Shown: positions 17,009 to 25,990 of the stretch, piece after piece | Position numbering within the stretch: position 1 is the stretch's first letter | Layout: each line of letters opens with the position of its first letter | DNA from: Edaphobacter aggregans DSM 19364 | Lineage (GTDB): Bacteria; Acidobacteriota; Terriglobia; Terriglobales; Acidobacteriaceae | Direction: 5' to 3' | Assembly: GCF_000745965.1 (NCBI RefSeq) | Contig: NZ_JQKI01000012.1 | Coordinates: forward strand, 62,001 to 126,000 | DNA: 64,000 nt | The notes under the pieces: generated by a model | The model's input: the letters and a program-made list of their open reading frames with translations, nothing else | The model's database searches: none | What the model was told of the DNA's origin: nothing | Made by a program: the position numbers and the translations under genes

Positions 17009-18283
17009 TCAGTCTTTGAAACGTCCGCGATAGGCCCAGAGTCCGAGGCCGGGGTTGGAGATGTAGAAGATCTCCTCGCCGTCGACGGTGTTCCAGCCGT
17101 CCTTGAGGAGGTCCGGGTTATATTTGGCGGTGTAGCGGGCGAGTTCGCCGTACTGGAAGTGGACGCTCTCGATCTCCTGCCGGGTGAGGTGGCCGGGGCA
17201 GTAGCGGATGGTGAAGCGGCCTTCGCTGGAGCCGTGGATGAGGTGCGCTGCGGCGGAGAGGTTGCCGGCGAGGGCGGGGTCCTCCTTGACTGCCTCGAGG
17301 GTGCGCGGGGTTCCGCAGTAGCCGTACTTGCGGATGAGCTTGTCGATGGCGGCGTCTTCTCCGAACTCGTGGACGCCGGGGGCAAGGACGATGAGTTCGG
17401 CGTTGTCGGCGAGCGCCATGCGGGTGCGGTAGACGCTCTTGTTGCCGAGCCATGTGGAGCGGAACTCGTGGGGGTCGAGAAAGACGACTGCCTTCTTGAT
17501 CTCGCGGTCGAGCATCTGGAAGTTGACCTGGAGCGAAAGGGCGGCGGCGAGGTTGAAGCACTCGACGTCATCGCCGATGTAGAGGCCGCGGAGGGCGAGC
17601 TTGCCTGCGGCGTTTTTGCCGACGACGGTCTGGATGTAGACGATGGGGAGGCTCTTGGCGAAGTGGTCGCTGGCGTAGTTGAGGACGCGGCGGACGGGGG
17701 TGTCGGCGCGGCCCATCATGCGCTCCATCCCGTAGACGGCGCCGAGGAAGTGGGAGCGATGGATGCCGATGGAGCCGCCGGTTCCGACGAAGATGTTCTT
17801 GTTGTAGTTGGCCATGCCGACGACCTCGTGAGGGACGACCTGGCCGATGGAGAGGATGAGGTCGTGGCCGCCGTCGCGGAGAAGTTTGTTTACCTGCGCG
17901 GGCCAGCAGTAGTCGACCTTGCCTTCGGAGACCTCGTAGAGGAAGGCGCCGGGGACCTCGCCGAGGGTGACGACATCGTTGCGCCAGTCGTGGACGCGGA
18001 AGAGCTCGCGGGGGGTAGCGCCGTACATGTTGGCGATCTCGGAGTCGGTCATGGCCTTGTGGGTTCCGAGGGCGGGGAGGACGTCGGTGAGGCGCGAGCC
18101 ATAGTACTGCCAGGCGAGTTCGGTGATGACGCCGGACTGCGAGTGGAAGCGGGTGAAGTCGGGCGGAACAGCGAGGACTCTATTGCGGGGGCCGATGGCA
18201 TCCAAAGCGGAGAAGAGGGCGGTGCGAAGGTCGTCGGCCGACATCTCCGTGGTCGGACTTCCTGCGGCGAAGTAGAGGCTCAT
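17009..18283 (-). CDS. LarA-superfamily nickel-pincer epimerase, probable D-gluconate/D-mannonate 2-epimerase
   Basis: The 424-aa protein carries the LarA set of key residues: Arg45 in PPDFTRFHS, His75 in ALGTHKAM, His152 in GQVVPHEVVG, Lys162 in NYNKNIFVG and His178 in GIHRSHFLGA, matching in order and spacing the cofactor- and nickel-binding residues of lactate racemase (R75, H108, H174, K184, H200). It lacks the SGGAKS-type text of true LarA, so it belongs to a divergent subgroup. Known LarA homologues include D-gluconate 2-epimerases, and the neighbouring gluconokinase and tagaturonate epimerase support that substrate. The larBCE cofactor genes are not in the window. Confidence 0.8.
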   Translation of the reverse strand: MSLYFAAGSPTTEMSADDLRTALFSALDAIGPRNRVLAVPPDFTRFHSQSGVITELAWQYYGSRLTDVLPALGTHKAMTDSEIANMYGATPRELFRVHDWRNDVVTLGEVPGAFLYEVSEGKVDYCWPAQVNKLLRDGGHDLILSIGQVVPHEVVGMANYNKNIFVGTGGSIGIHRSHFLGAVYGMERMMGRADTPVRRVLNYASDHFAKSLPIVYIQTVVGKNAAGKLALRGLYIGDDVECFNLAAALSLQVNFQMLDREIKKAVVFLDPHEFRSTWLGNKSVYRTRMALADNAELIVLAPGVHEFGEDAAIDKLIRKYGYCGTPRTLEAVKEDPALAGNLSAAAHLIHGSSEGRFTIRYCPGHLTRQEIESVHFQYGELARYTAKYNPDLLKDGWNTVDGEEIFYISNPGLGLWAYRGRFKD

Positions 18284-18312
18284 GGCATCTCATCTTACGC
18301 TGGAGAAGTGCG

Positions 18313-18323
18313 TGGTAAAACCA
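18313..18323 (-). promoter_or_regulatory. Candidate TGGT-N3-ACCA operator between the LarA-family gene and the hydrolase gene
   Basis: TGGTAAAACCA lies 30 bp upstream of the LarA-family start and just before the divergent hydrolase ATG, in a context CGTGGTAAAACCAATTTGG that partly extends the symmetry. It shares its arms with 16945-16955. The regulator is unknown. Confidence 0.4.
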
Positions 18324-18344
18324 ATTTGGGACAAGGAGAACATG

Positions 18345-19088
18345 ATGTTGGAACAGGATGTTGATCTGACGACGGCCGATGGTACGGTGGATGCGGTGCT
18401 CTTCACACCGGATGCGGAGAAGGCGCTGCCGGGTGTGCTGCATATTCCGGATATCAGGAGCATCCGCGAGACGCATCGCGCGATGGCACGCAGGCTTGTT
18501 GGCGAGGGGTACACAGTGCTGATGCCGAATCCGTTCTACCGGACGAGCAGGTCGCCGGTGTTTGCGCCTGAGATCAAGCACGGGAGCCCGGAGTTTATGA
18601 AGCGGATTCAGGAGTTGATCGCACCGCTGACTCCGGAGGGGCTGGAGCAGGATTTAAGTGTTTATCTGGATTACCTGACCTCGCGGCCTACGACGGCGAT
18701 CGGCAAGGTGGGTGTGGTGGGCTACTGCATTGGGGGAGGCATCGCGCTGCGAGCGGCGGCGGTGAAGCCTGACCGCGTGGGGGCGGTGGCTTCGTTTCAT
18801 GGCGGAGGGTTGTATAAGCCCAGTGATCCGGCGAGTCCGCACCTTGTGCTGCCGCGGGTGAAGGCGATCCTCTACTTCGGCCATGCGGTGAAGGACGGGA
18901 GCATGACCGCGGAGGATATTGCGGGGTTCGAGAAGGCGCTTGAAGAGTGGGGTGGGGATTATACGAGCAAGGTGTACGACGGAGCGCACCATGGATGGAC
19001 GGTTCGCGACAACCCGGCCTACAACGAGCCACAGGCGGAGCGGGCCTTTGCGAAGATGATGGCGCTGTTCCGTGAGACGCTTGGGTGA
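18345..19088 (+). CDS. Dienelactone hydrolase family protein
   Basis: The 247-aa alpha/beta hydrolase has the DLH nucleophile motif VVGYCIGGGIALR with Cys as nucleophile, VASFHGGG after it, and a C-terminal His in YDGAHHGWTVRD. The Asp is probably that in the FGHAVKDGSM segment. DLH enzymes open lactone rings, but many relatives have other ester substrates, so the function is open. The ATG at 18345 is best supported by AAGGAG six to seven bases upstream; the ATG at 18342 and an upstream frame beginning at 18282 are less likely. No signal peptide. Confidence 0.88.
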   Translation: MLEQDVDLTTADGTVDAVLFTPDAEKALPGVLHIPDIRSIRETHRAMARRLVGEGYTVLMPNPFYRTSRSPVFAPEIKHGSPEFMKRIQELIAPLTPEGLEQDLSVYLDYLTSRPTTAIGKVGVVGYCIGGGIALRAAAVKPDRVGAVASFHGGGLYKPSDPASPHLVLPRVKAILYFGHAVKDGSMTAEDIAGFEKALEEWGGDYTSKVYDGAHHGWTVRDNPAYNEPQAERAFAKMMALFRETLG

Positions 19089-19117
19089 CTTTATGGGTGG
19101 GGGCGGAGTGAGTGGAG

Positions 19118-19161
19118 AAGCAGGTTCCTCCACTCCGCTTCGCTACGGTCGGAATGACACC
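19118..19161 (+). repeat. REP-like palindromic repeat copy 4
   Basis: GCAGGTTCCTCCACTCCGCT followed by TCGCTACGGTCGGAATGACA. It belongs to the CAGGTTCCTCCACTCCGC subtype that also occurs at 38425-38480. It lies between the convergent hydrolase and CAP genes. Confidence 0.75.
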
Positions 19162-19207
19162 GCGCGGGAGACTTAGCTGGCCGCGATGAGTGTGGAAGAG
19201 AGTTAGC

Positions 19208-19990
19208 TCAGGGGTAGAGCAGGACTGCGATGTTATATGCGGTGAAGGGGCCGGTGTTGTTGTCCGCGCAGGCGGCTACGACAGCCTGGTGGTAGCGGCC
19301 TGAGTTGATGCGGCTCGCGAGCTGGTCCGGCAGCTGGTCGAGGCGCGAGGCAGTGTAGCGCATGATGAACCAGGGCTTGTGCTGGCCGGCGAAGCCGGTG
19401 TCCATGCCGCAGGTGCGGCGCGCATCGGCGAGAGAGGCGGTGCGGCTGGTGGGACCGACGTTGAGGCCTCTCTGGGAGAGGAGGCGCGCGACGGTGGCCT
19501 CCTGCTGATTGAAGTTGATCGTTACGACGGTGGAGGCGAAGTCTTCGACGGCGTAGAACTGGCCTGCATGGGTAACTACTGCGATGCCGACCACGTTCAC
19601 GTGGGGATCGAGAAGGTTGGCGCGGTGCCCCTTGGAGTTCATCCACATCTGATGAAACATGCTGGAGTCGGGGGCCTGGGCGACGTTCTCGGTGATGAGG
19701 GAGAAGTGCGCTCCGGCGCGGGCGCCGCGCTCGGAGAGTTCGGGCTCGCCGGGAAACTGATGCGAGATGCCGTTGTGGGCGGCCATCTGCATGGCGTGGA
19801 AGCGGGCGGCCTTGGCGAGCACCGGGTCGTTGCGGAGCTTGGGAAGGCCGCGCGCGGCACGCTCCTGGTTGGCGGCGGCGAGGAGATACTGTTCGGCGAC
19901 GTTGCCCGTTAGCCTGGGCATGGACGAGGCGGCGACGGCCTGGAGCGGAAGGAAGACGATGGCTCCCAGCAGCAGGGCAATGCGAAGCAT
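19208..19990 (-). CDS. Secreted CAP/SCP-domain protein
   Basis: From the ATG at 19990 the protein is 260 aa with signal peptide MLRIALLLGAIVFLPLQAVA and a cleavage-like AVAASS. Residues about 30-155 form a CAP (SCP/PR-1) domain: LLAAANQERAARGLPKL, the His in ARFHAMQMAAHNGISHQF, TENVAQAP and NSKGHRANLLDPHVN. The C-terminal 100 residues have no recognised domain. A longer start at ATG 20104 would add 38 Ser/Arg-rich residues before the signal peptide and is less likely. Bacterial CAP proteins are secreted or surface proteins of mostly unknown role. The 322 bp upstream (19991-20312) hold nothing clear. Confidence 0.87.
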   Translation of the reverse strand: MLRIALLLGAIVFLPLQAVAASSMPRLTGNVAEQYLLAAANQERAARGLPKLRNDPVLAKAARFHAMQMAAHNGISHQFPGEPELSERGARAGAHFSLITENVAQAPDSSMFHQMWMNSKGHRANLLDPHVNVVGIAVVTHAGQFYAVEDFASTVVTINFNQQEATVARLLSQRGLNVGPTSRTASLADARRTCGMDTGFAGQHKPWFIMRYTASRLDQLPDQLASRINSGRYHQAVVAACADNNTGPFTAYNIAVLLYP

Positions 19991-20312
19991 GAGGTCACGT
20001 GCCCGAGAGCTGACGTCAGAGAGCGGAGCGTCCGTTCCACGAGACGAGGCTGTCTTGGTACCGGCCCTTAGGGGGCCGTTGCTGCTGGAGGTCGAGCGAT
20101 TCATTGTGCCTGTCCCGGTTCTCTGTCGCCCTTGGAGTGGCTTATCGCGGCTGGTCTCTCGAATGTTAGGAAGAGGAGGAGGCGCAGTTAATCCCACTTT
20201 TGGGGGAGGTGAACCAAGGCAGAGAGGAATACGGGAAGATGCAGCAATGTTGCGAACATGGAACGACTGCAGGGTTAGACACGAGTTGGGAGATTTCGTT
20301 TCGCGGAGATCT

Positions 20313-21281
20313 TCAGGATGCGCCGATGAGGCGGTCCCGAACCTGCTGCCACGTGCGGCCAATTCCCTCTTCGAGCGACGTGGTGTGGCGCCAGCCGAGG
20401 GTGTGGAGACGGGTGACGTCCATGAGCTTGCGCGGCGTGCCATCGGGCTTTGTGGTGTCAAATACGAGCGAGCCGGAGTAGCCGACGACGCGCGCGACGG
20501 TCTCGGCGAGCTCGCGGATGGTGACGTCCTCGCCGGTGCCAATGTTGATCAGGGGCGGATCGGTCTCGGTAAAGAGGGTGTTGTAGGTGGCGTCGTCGAG
20601 ATTCATCAGGAAGACGCATGCCTGGGCGAGGTCGTCGGAGTAGAGCAGCTCGCGGCGGGGCGTTCCGGTTCCCCAGACCGTGACCGTGGGCGCGTTCGTG
20701 CGAATGGCCTCGGCGGTCTTGCGGATGAGCGCGGGGAGGACGTGCGAGTTGGCGAGGTCGTAGTTGTCGCCGGGGCCGTAGAGGTTCGTCGGCATGGCGG
20801 CGAGATACTTGGTGCCGTACTGGCGGTTGTAGCTCCAGCACATCTCGATGCCGGCGATCTTGGCCAGCGCGTAGGGGCGATTGGTGGGCTCGAGCGGGCC
20901 GGTGAGCAGAGAGGACTCGGGCATGGGCTGCGGAGCGAGCTTGGGGTAGATGCAGGAGGAGCCGAGGAAGAGCAGGCGCGTGACCTGGTTGCGATAGCTG
21001 GCATCGATGATGTTGGTCTGGAGGATGAGATTGTCGCGGATGAAGTCGGCGGGGTAGGTGTTGTTGGCGAGGATGCCGCCGACCTTGGCCGCGGCGAGGA
21101 AGACGTACTCGGGCTTCTCCTTCGCGAAGAAGTCATTGACGGCGGACGTGTCGAGGAGGTCGAGCTGCTCGCGTGTGCGGGTGAGGATGTTGGTGTAACC
21201 GAGGCGCTGAAGCTCGCGATGGATGGCGGAGCCGACGAGGCCGCGATGACCGGCGATGAAGATGCGGGAGTCTTTGTTCAT
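20313..21281 (-). CDS. fcl: GDP-L-fucose synthase
   Basis: It converts GDP-4-keto-6-deoxy-mannose to GDP-L-fucose by epimerisation and NADPH reduction. The 322-aa extended SDR has the nucleotide motif [16 protein letters not shown], the catalytic Ser in [20 protein letters not shown], and the Tyr/Lys pair in [33 protein letters not shown] is family-typical. It follows gmd on the same strand by 136 bp and shares the pathway. A short REP-like repeat lies between the two genes. Confidence 0.95.
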   Translation of the reverse strand: MNKDSRIFIAGHRGLVGSAIHRELQRLGYTNILTRTREQLDLLDTSAVNDFFAKEKPEYVFLAAAKVGGILANNTYPADFIRDNLILQTNIIDASYRNQVTRLLFLGSSCIYPKLAPQPMPESSLLTGPLEPTNRPYALAKIAGIEMCWSYNRQYGTKYLAAMPTNLYGPGDNYDLANSHVLPALIRKTAEAIRTNAPTVTVWGTGTPRRELLYSDDLAQACVFLMNLDDATYNTLFTETDPPLINIGTGEDVTIRELAETVARVVGYSGSLVFDTTKPDGTPRKLMDVTRLHTLGWRHTTSLEEGIGRTWQQVRDRLIGAS

Positions 21282-21360
21282 AGGGCGTCCGTTTCGTACA
21301 CCAGCTGGTTAGCAATTTCTCCTGATCGAATCTCATTGTGGCGCTCAAGCGAAATACTCA

Positions 21361-21400
21361 GATTCTTCCCCTTCGCTTCGCTCAGGGTCAGAATGACGGC
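21361..21400 (+). repeat. REP-like palindromic repeat copy 5
   Basis: ATTCTTCCCCTTCGCTTCGC followed by TCAGGGTCAGAATGACGG, between gmd and fcl. It is nearly the same as copy 7 at 27531-27581. Confidence 0.75.
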
Positions 21401-21417
21401 GTATGGAGGTTCATTCA

Positions 21418-22503
21418 TCAGCTTTCCCTGACGTTGTAGGCGTCGAAGCCGTGTTGGCGGACGAGCGCGTCGCGCTGCGCGGATTTGAGATCGGCCGCAA
21501 CCATCTCTTCGACGAGCTGATCGAAGCTGGTGCGCGGCGTCCAGCCGAGTTCGCGGTGTGCCTTGGATGGATCGCCGAGGAGGGTTTCGACCTCAGTGGG
21601 GCGGAAGTAGCGGGGATCGACGGCGACGACGACCTTGCCGTTCTTGTCGAGCGCCTTCTCGTCGACGCCGCTTCCCTGCCAGGTCAGCCCGAGGTCAAGA
21701 CGCGCGGCGCAGCGCTGGACGAACTCGCGCACGCTGTACTGCTGGCCGGTGGCGATGACGTAGTCCTGGGGCTTTTCCTGCTGGAGCATGAGCCACTGCA
21801 TCTCGATGTAGTCACGGGCGTGACCCCAGTCGCGCTTCGCGTCGAGGTTGCCGAGGAAGAGCGCCTCCTGCAGGCCCACCTTGATGCGGGCGAGGCCGCG
21901 GGTGATCTTGCGGGTGACGAAGGTCTCGCCGCGCAGGGGCGACTCGTGATTGAAGAGGATGCCGTTACAGGCGAAGATGCCGTAGGCCTCGCGATAGTTG
22001 ACGCAGATCCAGAAGGCATACATCTTGGCGACAGCGTAGGGCGAGCGCGGATAGAAGGGCGTCGTCTCGCGCTGCGGGATCTCCTGCACGAGGCCGTAGA
22101 GCTCCGACGTAGAAGCCTGGTAGAACTTCGTCTTCTTCTCGAGGCCGAGGATGCGGATGGCTTCAAGCAGGCGGAGTGGTCCGATGGCGTCGGCGTCGGC
22201 GGTGTACTCGGGCTGCTCGAAGGAGACCTGGACGTGAGACTGCGCGCCGAGGTTGTAGATCTCATCGGGCTGCACCTTCTGGACGATGTGGATCAGCGAG
22301 GAGGAGTCGGTGAGGTCGCCGTAGTGGAGGATGAAGTGCGGATTGGGCTGGTGCGGATCCTCGTAGATGTGGTCGATGCGATTGGTGTTGAACAGCGATG
22401 CGCGGCGCTTGATGCCGTGGACCTCGTAGCCTTTGGCGAGGAGAAACTCGGCGAGATAAGCTCCGTCCTGGCCGGTCACTCCTGTAATCAGGGCTCTCTT
22501 CAA
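21418..22503 (-). CDS. gmd: GDP-mannose 4,6-dehydratase
   Basis: It makes GDP-4-keto-6-deoxy-D-mannose from GDP-mannose, the precursor of GDP-fucose and related deoxyhexoses. The 361-aa protein starts [20 protein letters not shown] with the TGxxGxxG motif, has [20 protein letters not shown], the catalytic Thr/Ser region in [11 protein letters not shown], and the YxxxK in [16 protein letters not shown]. Its ATG overlaps the upstream glycosyltransferase stop (ATGA), so the two are coupled. Together with fcl and the WcaI-type gene it suggests fucose-containing exopolysaccharide synthesis. Confidence 0.96.
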   Translation of the reverse strand: MKRALITGVTGQDGAYLAEFLLAKGYEVHGIKRRASLFNTNRIDHIYEDPHQPNPHFILHYGDLTDSSSLIHIVQKVQPDEIYNLGAQSHVQVSFEQPEYTADADAIGPLRLLEAIRILGLEKKTKFYQASTSELYGLVQEIPQRETTPFYPRSPYAVAKMYAFWICVNYREAYGIFACNGILFNHESPLRGETFVTRKITRGLARIKVGLQEALFLGNLDAKRDWGHARDYIEMQWLMLQQEKPQDYVIATGQQYSVREFVQRCAARLDLGLTWQGSGVDEKALDKNGKVVVAVDPRYFRPTEVETLLGDPSKAHRELGWTPRTSFDQLVEEMVAADLKSAQRDALVRQHGFDAYNVRES

Positions 22504-23876
22504 AACGTGGACTCTCCTTCGTGCTGGGGTGGGCTTGGGGCAAGTTTAGCTGATGAAGAGACGAGGCTGATCAGATCGCTCTCGAACTGTTGGAGGACCT
22601 GTTGCCTTCCCAGATGCCGGACGGCGTAGCAGCGAGCGTTGGCTCCGAGCCGCGTCCGGAGGGCCGGGTCTGCGATGAGGCGCTCGACGGCTGCGTGGAG
22701 CGCGGCGGGATCTTCGGTAGGAACGACGAGACCGCAGGAGGTGGCGCCGGCGATGACGCGGGCGACCTGCGTGCCAGGGTCGGCGGTGGCGATGACGGGG
22801 CGGCCGCTCGAGAGTATGCCGGTGAGCTTGGAGGGCATGACGAGGTCGGCGGCGCCGGCGCGCTGCGGGAGCAGGTGGATGTCGGCGGCGTTGAGCAGGT
22901 CGTTGAGCCGCTCGAGGGGTTGCAGCGGAAGCAGGGTTACGTTGGAGCGGCCGTTGACGAGCGATTCGAGCGTCGGGCGGAAGGCTCCATCGCCGCAGAA
23001 GAGGAAGTGCACGCTGGGGTCGTGCTCGAAGGAGGCGGCGAGCGGGGCGAGGAGTTCAAGGCCCTGCTTGGCTCCCATGTTGCCGGCGTAGAGGAGGACG
23101 GTTTTGCCTTCGAGGTTGAGTTCGCGGCGGAAGGAGTTGGGTGGTGTGGCGGGGTCTTGTGGGCCCGGGGTTTGAGGATAGACGGAGTCGATGTCGACCC
23201 AGTTGGGGAAGAGAGTGATGCGGTCGGCAGCGACACCCTTGGTCGCGGCTCGCTCGACCATCTTGTGCGAGATGCTGGAGACGCGGGTGAAGGCGCGGGT
23301 GAAGGCCTGCTCGAGGCCGAGGGCGAGGGCGTGGACGGGGCCCTGCGCCGGGAGGAGGCCGAGGTCGAAGGCGGCTTCGACCTCGAAGTCCTGTACGTGA
23401 AGCCAGGAGGCGGCGCCGGTGGCCCGGGCGACGAGCAGCGCGAGCGGAGCGCCGAAGAAGGTGGGTTCGACGGTGAAGACGACGTCGGGATTCCAGAGGC
23501 ACTGGCGCAGCATGACCGGCAGGCTGCCGAGCATGAAGGAGAAGAGATGCGCCATGCGTTTGATGCCGGTGGGCTTTGCGGGGACGTAGAGGGGCGTGCG
23601 GTAGACGACGGGCTCGCCGGGATGTTTTTCCGTGCGGTAGCGTTTGCCGCGGTAGTCTTCGCGGATGCTCCAGGAGGGGTAATACGGGGGTGCGGTGACG
23701 ACACGGACCTCGTGGCCTCGCCGGGCGAGCCAGGATGCCATCTCGCCGGTGTATTTGCCGATGCCTGTTAGCTCGGGGTGATAGTTGAGGCCGTAGATCA
23801 GGATTCGCACTGATGGCAGTTTACAGGGAGGCTCCAACACGATTTGCGGTTGCGCGACTGGGCGCGCAGGCTTCAT
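22500..23876 (-). CDS. WcaI-family glycosyltransferase
   Basis: The 458-aa GT4-type enzyme shows the WcaI start [20 protein letters not shown], then [18 protein letters not shown] and the GT-B C-terminal donor site with [23 protein letters not shown] and [20 protein letters not shown]. WcaI acts on fucosyl exopolysaccharide (colanic acid) in enterobacteria, which fits the neighbouring GDP-fucose genes. The first 21 residues are not family-like, so a GTG at 23813 (VRILIYG) is a real alternative start. Only 14 bp separate the ATG at 23876 from the divergent permease gene, too little for two promoters. Confidence 0.88.
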   Translation of the reverse strand: MKPARPVAQPQIVLEPPCKLPSVRILIYGLNYHPELTGIGKYTGEMASWLARRGHEVRVVTAPPYYPSWSIREDYRGKRYRTEKHPGEPVVYRTPLYVPAKPTGIKRMAHLFSFMLGSLPVMLRQCLWNPDVVFTVEPTFFGAPLALLVARATGAASWLHVQDFEVEAAFDLGLLPAQGPVHALALGLEQAFTRAFTRVSSISHKMVERAATKGVAADRITLFPNWVDIDSVYPQTPGPQDPATPPNSFRRELNLEGKTVLLYAGNMGAKQGLELLAPLAASFEHDPSVHFLFCGDGAFRPTLESLVNGRSNVTLLPLQPLERLNDLLNAADIHLLPQRAGAADLVMPSKLTGILSSGRPVIATADPGTQVARVIAGATSCGLVVPTEDPAALHAAVERLIADPALRTRLGANARCYAVRHLGRQQVLQQFESDLISLVSSSAKLAPSPPQHEGESTF

Positions 23877-23890
23877 GCTGAGAGACAGGC

Positions 23891-24766
23891 GTGAGTGAAG
23901 CGAGACCCAAAGATAGTCCCCGGATTCGAATCCTGAATCGATTTAAGGAGCAGCCGCTGGCCGCCATCGGTGTGGCTCTGCTGGTCGTGTTTCTGATCGG
24001 TGCGCTGTTTGCGCCGTGGCTGGCTCCGGACGATCCGGCGGCTCTGGATCTGCATGGGCGACTGGTGGGGCCGAGCGCGGCGCACTGGTTCGGGACCGAT
24101 GAGCTGGGGCGGGATATTCTCTCGCGGACGTTGTATGGGGCGCGGATCTCGCTGATCGTTGCGGTGAGCGTGGTGGCGCTCTCGCTGGCGATCGGGCTGG
24201 TGGCTGGTTGTGTTGCGGGCTTTTATGGCGGATGGCTCGATACCGCGATCACGACGTATGTGATGAATGCGTTTCTGGCGCTGCCGGGGATTCTGCTGGC
24301 GATTGCGTTTGTTGCCTTCATGGGGCCGGGGCTGTGGAACGTGATTGTGGCGCTTGCGATCTCCGGGTGGGTTGGTTACGCGCGGCTGGTTCGCGGGCAG
24401 GTGATGGCCGTGAAGGAGCGCGAGTATGTTGAGGCTGCCCGGGCGCTTGGTGCGAGCGATCTGCGGATTCTGTCGCGGCATGTTCTGCCGAACATAGTGC
24501 AGCCGCTGATCGTGCAGGCGGCGGTGGGGATGGCGACGGCGGTGATGGCGGAGGCGACGTTGAGCTTCCTGGGGCTCGGGGTTCCGCCTCCGGCGGCCAG
24601 TTGGGGGTCGATGCTGAACGACGCTCGGTCGCACCTGTTCGACTCGCCGCATATGGTGTTCTTTCCGGCGATGGCGGTGATGCTTTGCGTGCTGTCGTTC
24701 AACTTCATCGGGGACGCTCTGCGGGACTTCATGGACCCGCGAACTCGGCTGCGGGCTGGGCTATAG
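23891..24766 (+). CDS. Oligopeptide/dipeptide ABC transporter permease, DppC/OppC type
   Basis: The 291-aa protein has six membrane helices and the DppC pattern: an N-terminal helix after RILNRFKEQPLAAIG, FGTDELGRDILSRTLYGAR, the EAA loop VEAARALGASDLRILSRHVLPN and TLSFLGLGVPPPAASWG. The start is a GTG at 23891. Its expected partner (DppB type) is at 28505-29539 on the opposite strand, and no binding protein or ATPase gene lies beside either. The 14-bp distance to the divergent glycosyltransferase is odd and suggests a rearrangement join. A long interspersed element begins just after its stop. Confidence 0.93.
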   Translation: MSEARPKDSPRIRILNRFKEQPLAAIGVALLVVFLIGALFAPWLAPDDPAALDLHGRLVGPSAAHWFGTDELGRDILSRTLYGARISLIVAVSVVALSLAIGLVAGCVAGFYGGWLDTAITTYVMNAFLALPGILLAIAFVAFMGPGLWNVIVALAISGWVGYARLVRGQVMAVKEREYVEAARALGASDLRILSRHVLPNIVQPLIVQAAVGMATAVMAEATLSFLGLGVPPPAASWGSMLNDARSHLFDSPHMVFFPAMAVMLCVLSFNFIGDALRDFMDPRTRLRAGL

Positions 24767-24773
24767 TAGTACC

Positions 24774-24988
24774 CCTCCCCCCCCCACTTAATTGTGCAAA
24801 GTCTTCGAAACAGAGACTTTGGTTTGGTACTTCTGGTGTCGGCTCCTTCCTGAGAGTTAAATGCGAATGCCCGGCGGTGGCCGGGCATTTTCCTTCACTG
24901 ATTTAAGTATAGCGGGTGGGGTGGAATTAATCGGCAACTTGGATGTGGTTTGGCTTGTTTGGTTTACGCGATTTTTGGGCTTGACAAC
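24774..24988 (+). repeat. Long interspersed element, copy C
   Basis: It begins with CCCCTCCCCCCCCCACTTAA, then GTGCAAAGTCTTCGAAACAG, AGACTTTGGTTTGGTACTTC, TATAGCGGGTGG, GGAATTAATCGGCAACTTGG and CGATTTTTGGGCTTGACAAC, in the same order as copies A and B. A strong hairpin lies inside at 24866-24889. It starts within 10 bp of the permease stop codon. Confidence 0.78.
24866..24889 (+). terminator. Terminator-like hairpin after the DppC-type gene
   Basis: AATGCCCGGC-GGTG-GCCGGGCATT forms a perfect 10-bp stem followed by TTCCTT. It is 100 bp after the permease stop, inside the interspersed element. Confidence 0.65.
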
Positions 24989-25227
24989 ATTTTCGACTGG
25001 GCGGGCTGTGGAAAAATCGCTTTGTCCTTGAAGACTAATCCACCACGACTGGATCACTTTCCAATTCGCCGACAACTCAGAAGTTAAGTCACGAGATGGG
25101 CGTCATCGTTACTCACGCACGCGCTAGTCTTTCGAGGACAATGCCGCCGTGATGATGTCCTTAGCGTTATTGCTCTTGAGCAGTTGTCCAGCCTGTCATT
25201 GGGGAGGGAGCCCCTTCCTGAGTGAAT

Positions 25228-25990
25228 GGAGGCAGAAGCGCTGTCCAAAGCGATCAACGATCCGGATGAGGAGGTGCGGAATAACGCGGTACGGGCTTTA
25301 GCCGTCTTGTCCGCCGTACCCGGAAGCGAGGGATGCGGATATGGAGCATCATCCCTTCCAGGCTTTGCCGATTGCACCGAGAACCGCATCGTTGATTGGC
25401 TTCTTGGAGAAAGTTGCATAGGTCAGTGTGTCTCCCGTGTGTAGGGGAAGCACGGAGCGCACCTTCTCCAAAGGCAGGCCTCCGTAACCGAAATAATTGA
25501 TCGGGCCAACCTGCGACAAAACGGGTGAGATAAATAGTAGAAGTGCACGACACGGAAGTATGATCGTCTTCGTGATCGCTTGGGTCTGCGACCGGTGCAC
25601 ATATCCCAATAAGGCAGCCGCAGCACGGCGTTGCTTAGGGTCACCCGCAGTCTGGAGTACGTTCCTAATCTCTGGCTCACGTTCAAGTGCATAAGCACGC
25701 ATCGCGAGGTTGACAGCTTTCAAGGATGGATCTATTGAAATCATGTACCCCTGCGAATCGTCTTCTTCAGCCGAGCCGCGAGCCACCGCCTGCCCAAGAA
25801 CTCCCATCTCCTGCTCGTACAACTGCAGCCCTTTGTCATCCAGATGGGATCTACTAAGAGGAACAGTGCTGGTTGGAACAGGTCGTGAGGTTGAACCGGC
25901 TAGCCCAACGAAAATTAGCAGACGCTGCGAATCGTCGCAGCAAACAACATTGATATCGGTTGGAGCATTTGAACCTCGAACCTCGAGAAC
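25228..25990. pseudogene. Scrambled remnant of a secreted HEAT-repeat protein gene
   Basis: Three pieces of what appears to be one gene are present in the wrong order and orientation. On the minus strand 25990-25580 encodes a middle part (APTDINVVCCDDSQRLLIF through YEQEMGVLGQAVARGSAEED to ALLGYVHRSQTQ). It then runs at about 25575-25360 into an N-terminal part (ALLLFISPVLSQVGPINYFG to INDAVLGAIGKA). The C-terminal HEAT segment (ALSKAINDPDEEVRNNAVRA LAVLSAV) is on the plus strand at 25228-25335. The natural order would be signal peptide, GAIGKA, APTD, RSQTQ, then ALSKAIND. There is no start codon for the middle piece. The order is inferred from how the ends fit. Nothing convincing is visible in 24989-25227. 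Confidence 0.7.

Noticed and set aside
16832-18364. A 510-codon plus-strand open frame
   Set aside because: It is a Gly/Ala/Glu/Asp-rich shadow of the LarA-family gene and shows no domain.
19767-21431. A 554-codon plus-strand open frame across the CAP and fcl genes
   Set aside because: It is antisense to two recognisable genes and has low-complexity composition.
25084-25419. Minus-strand 111-codon frame
   Set aside because: Antisense to the HEAT segment; no protein features.
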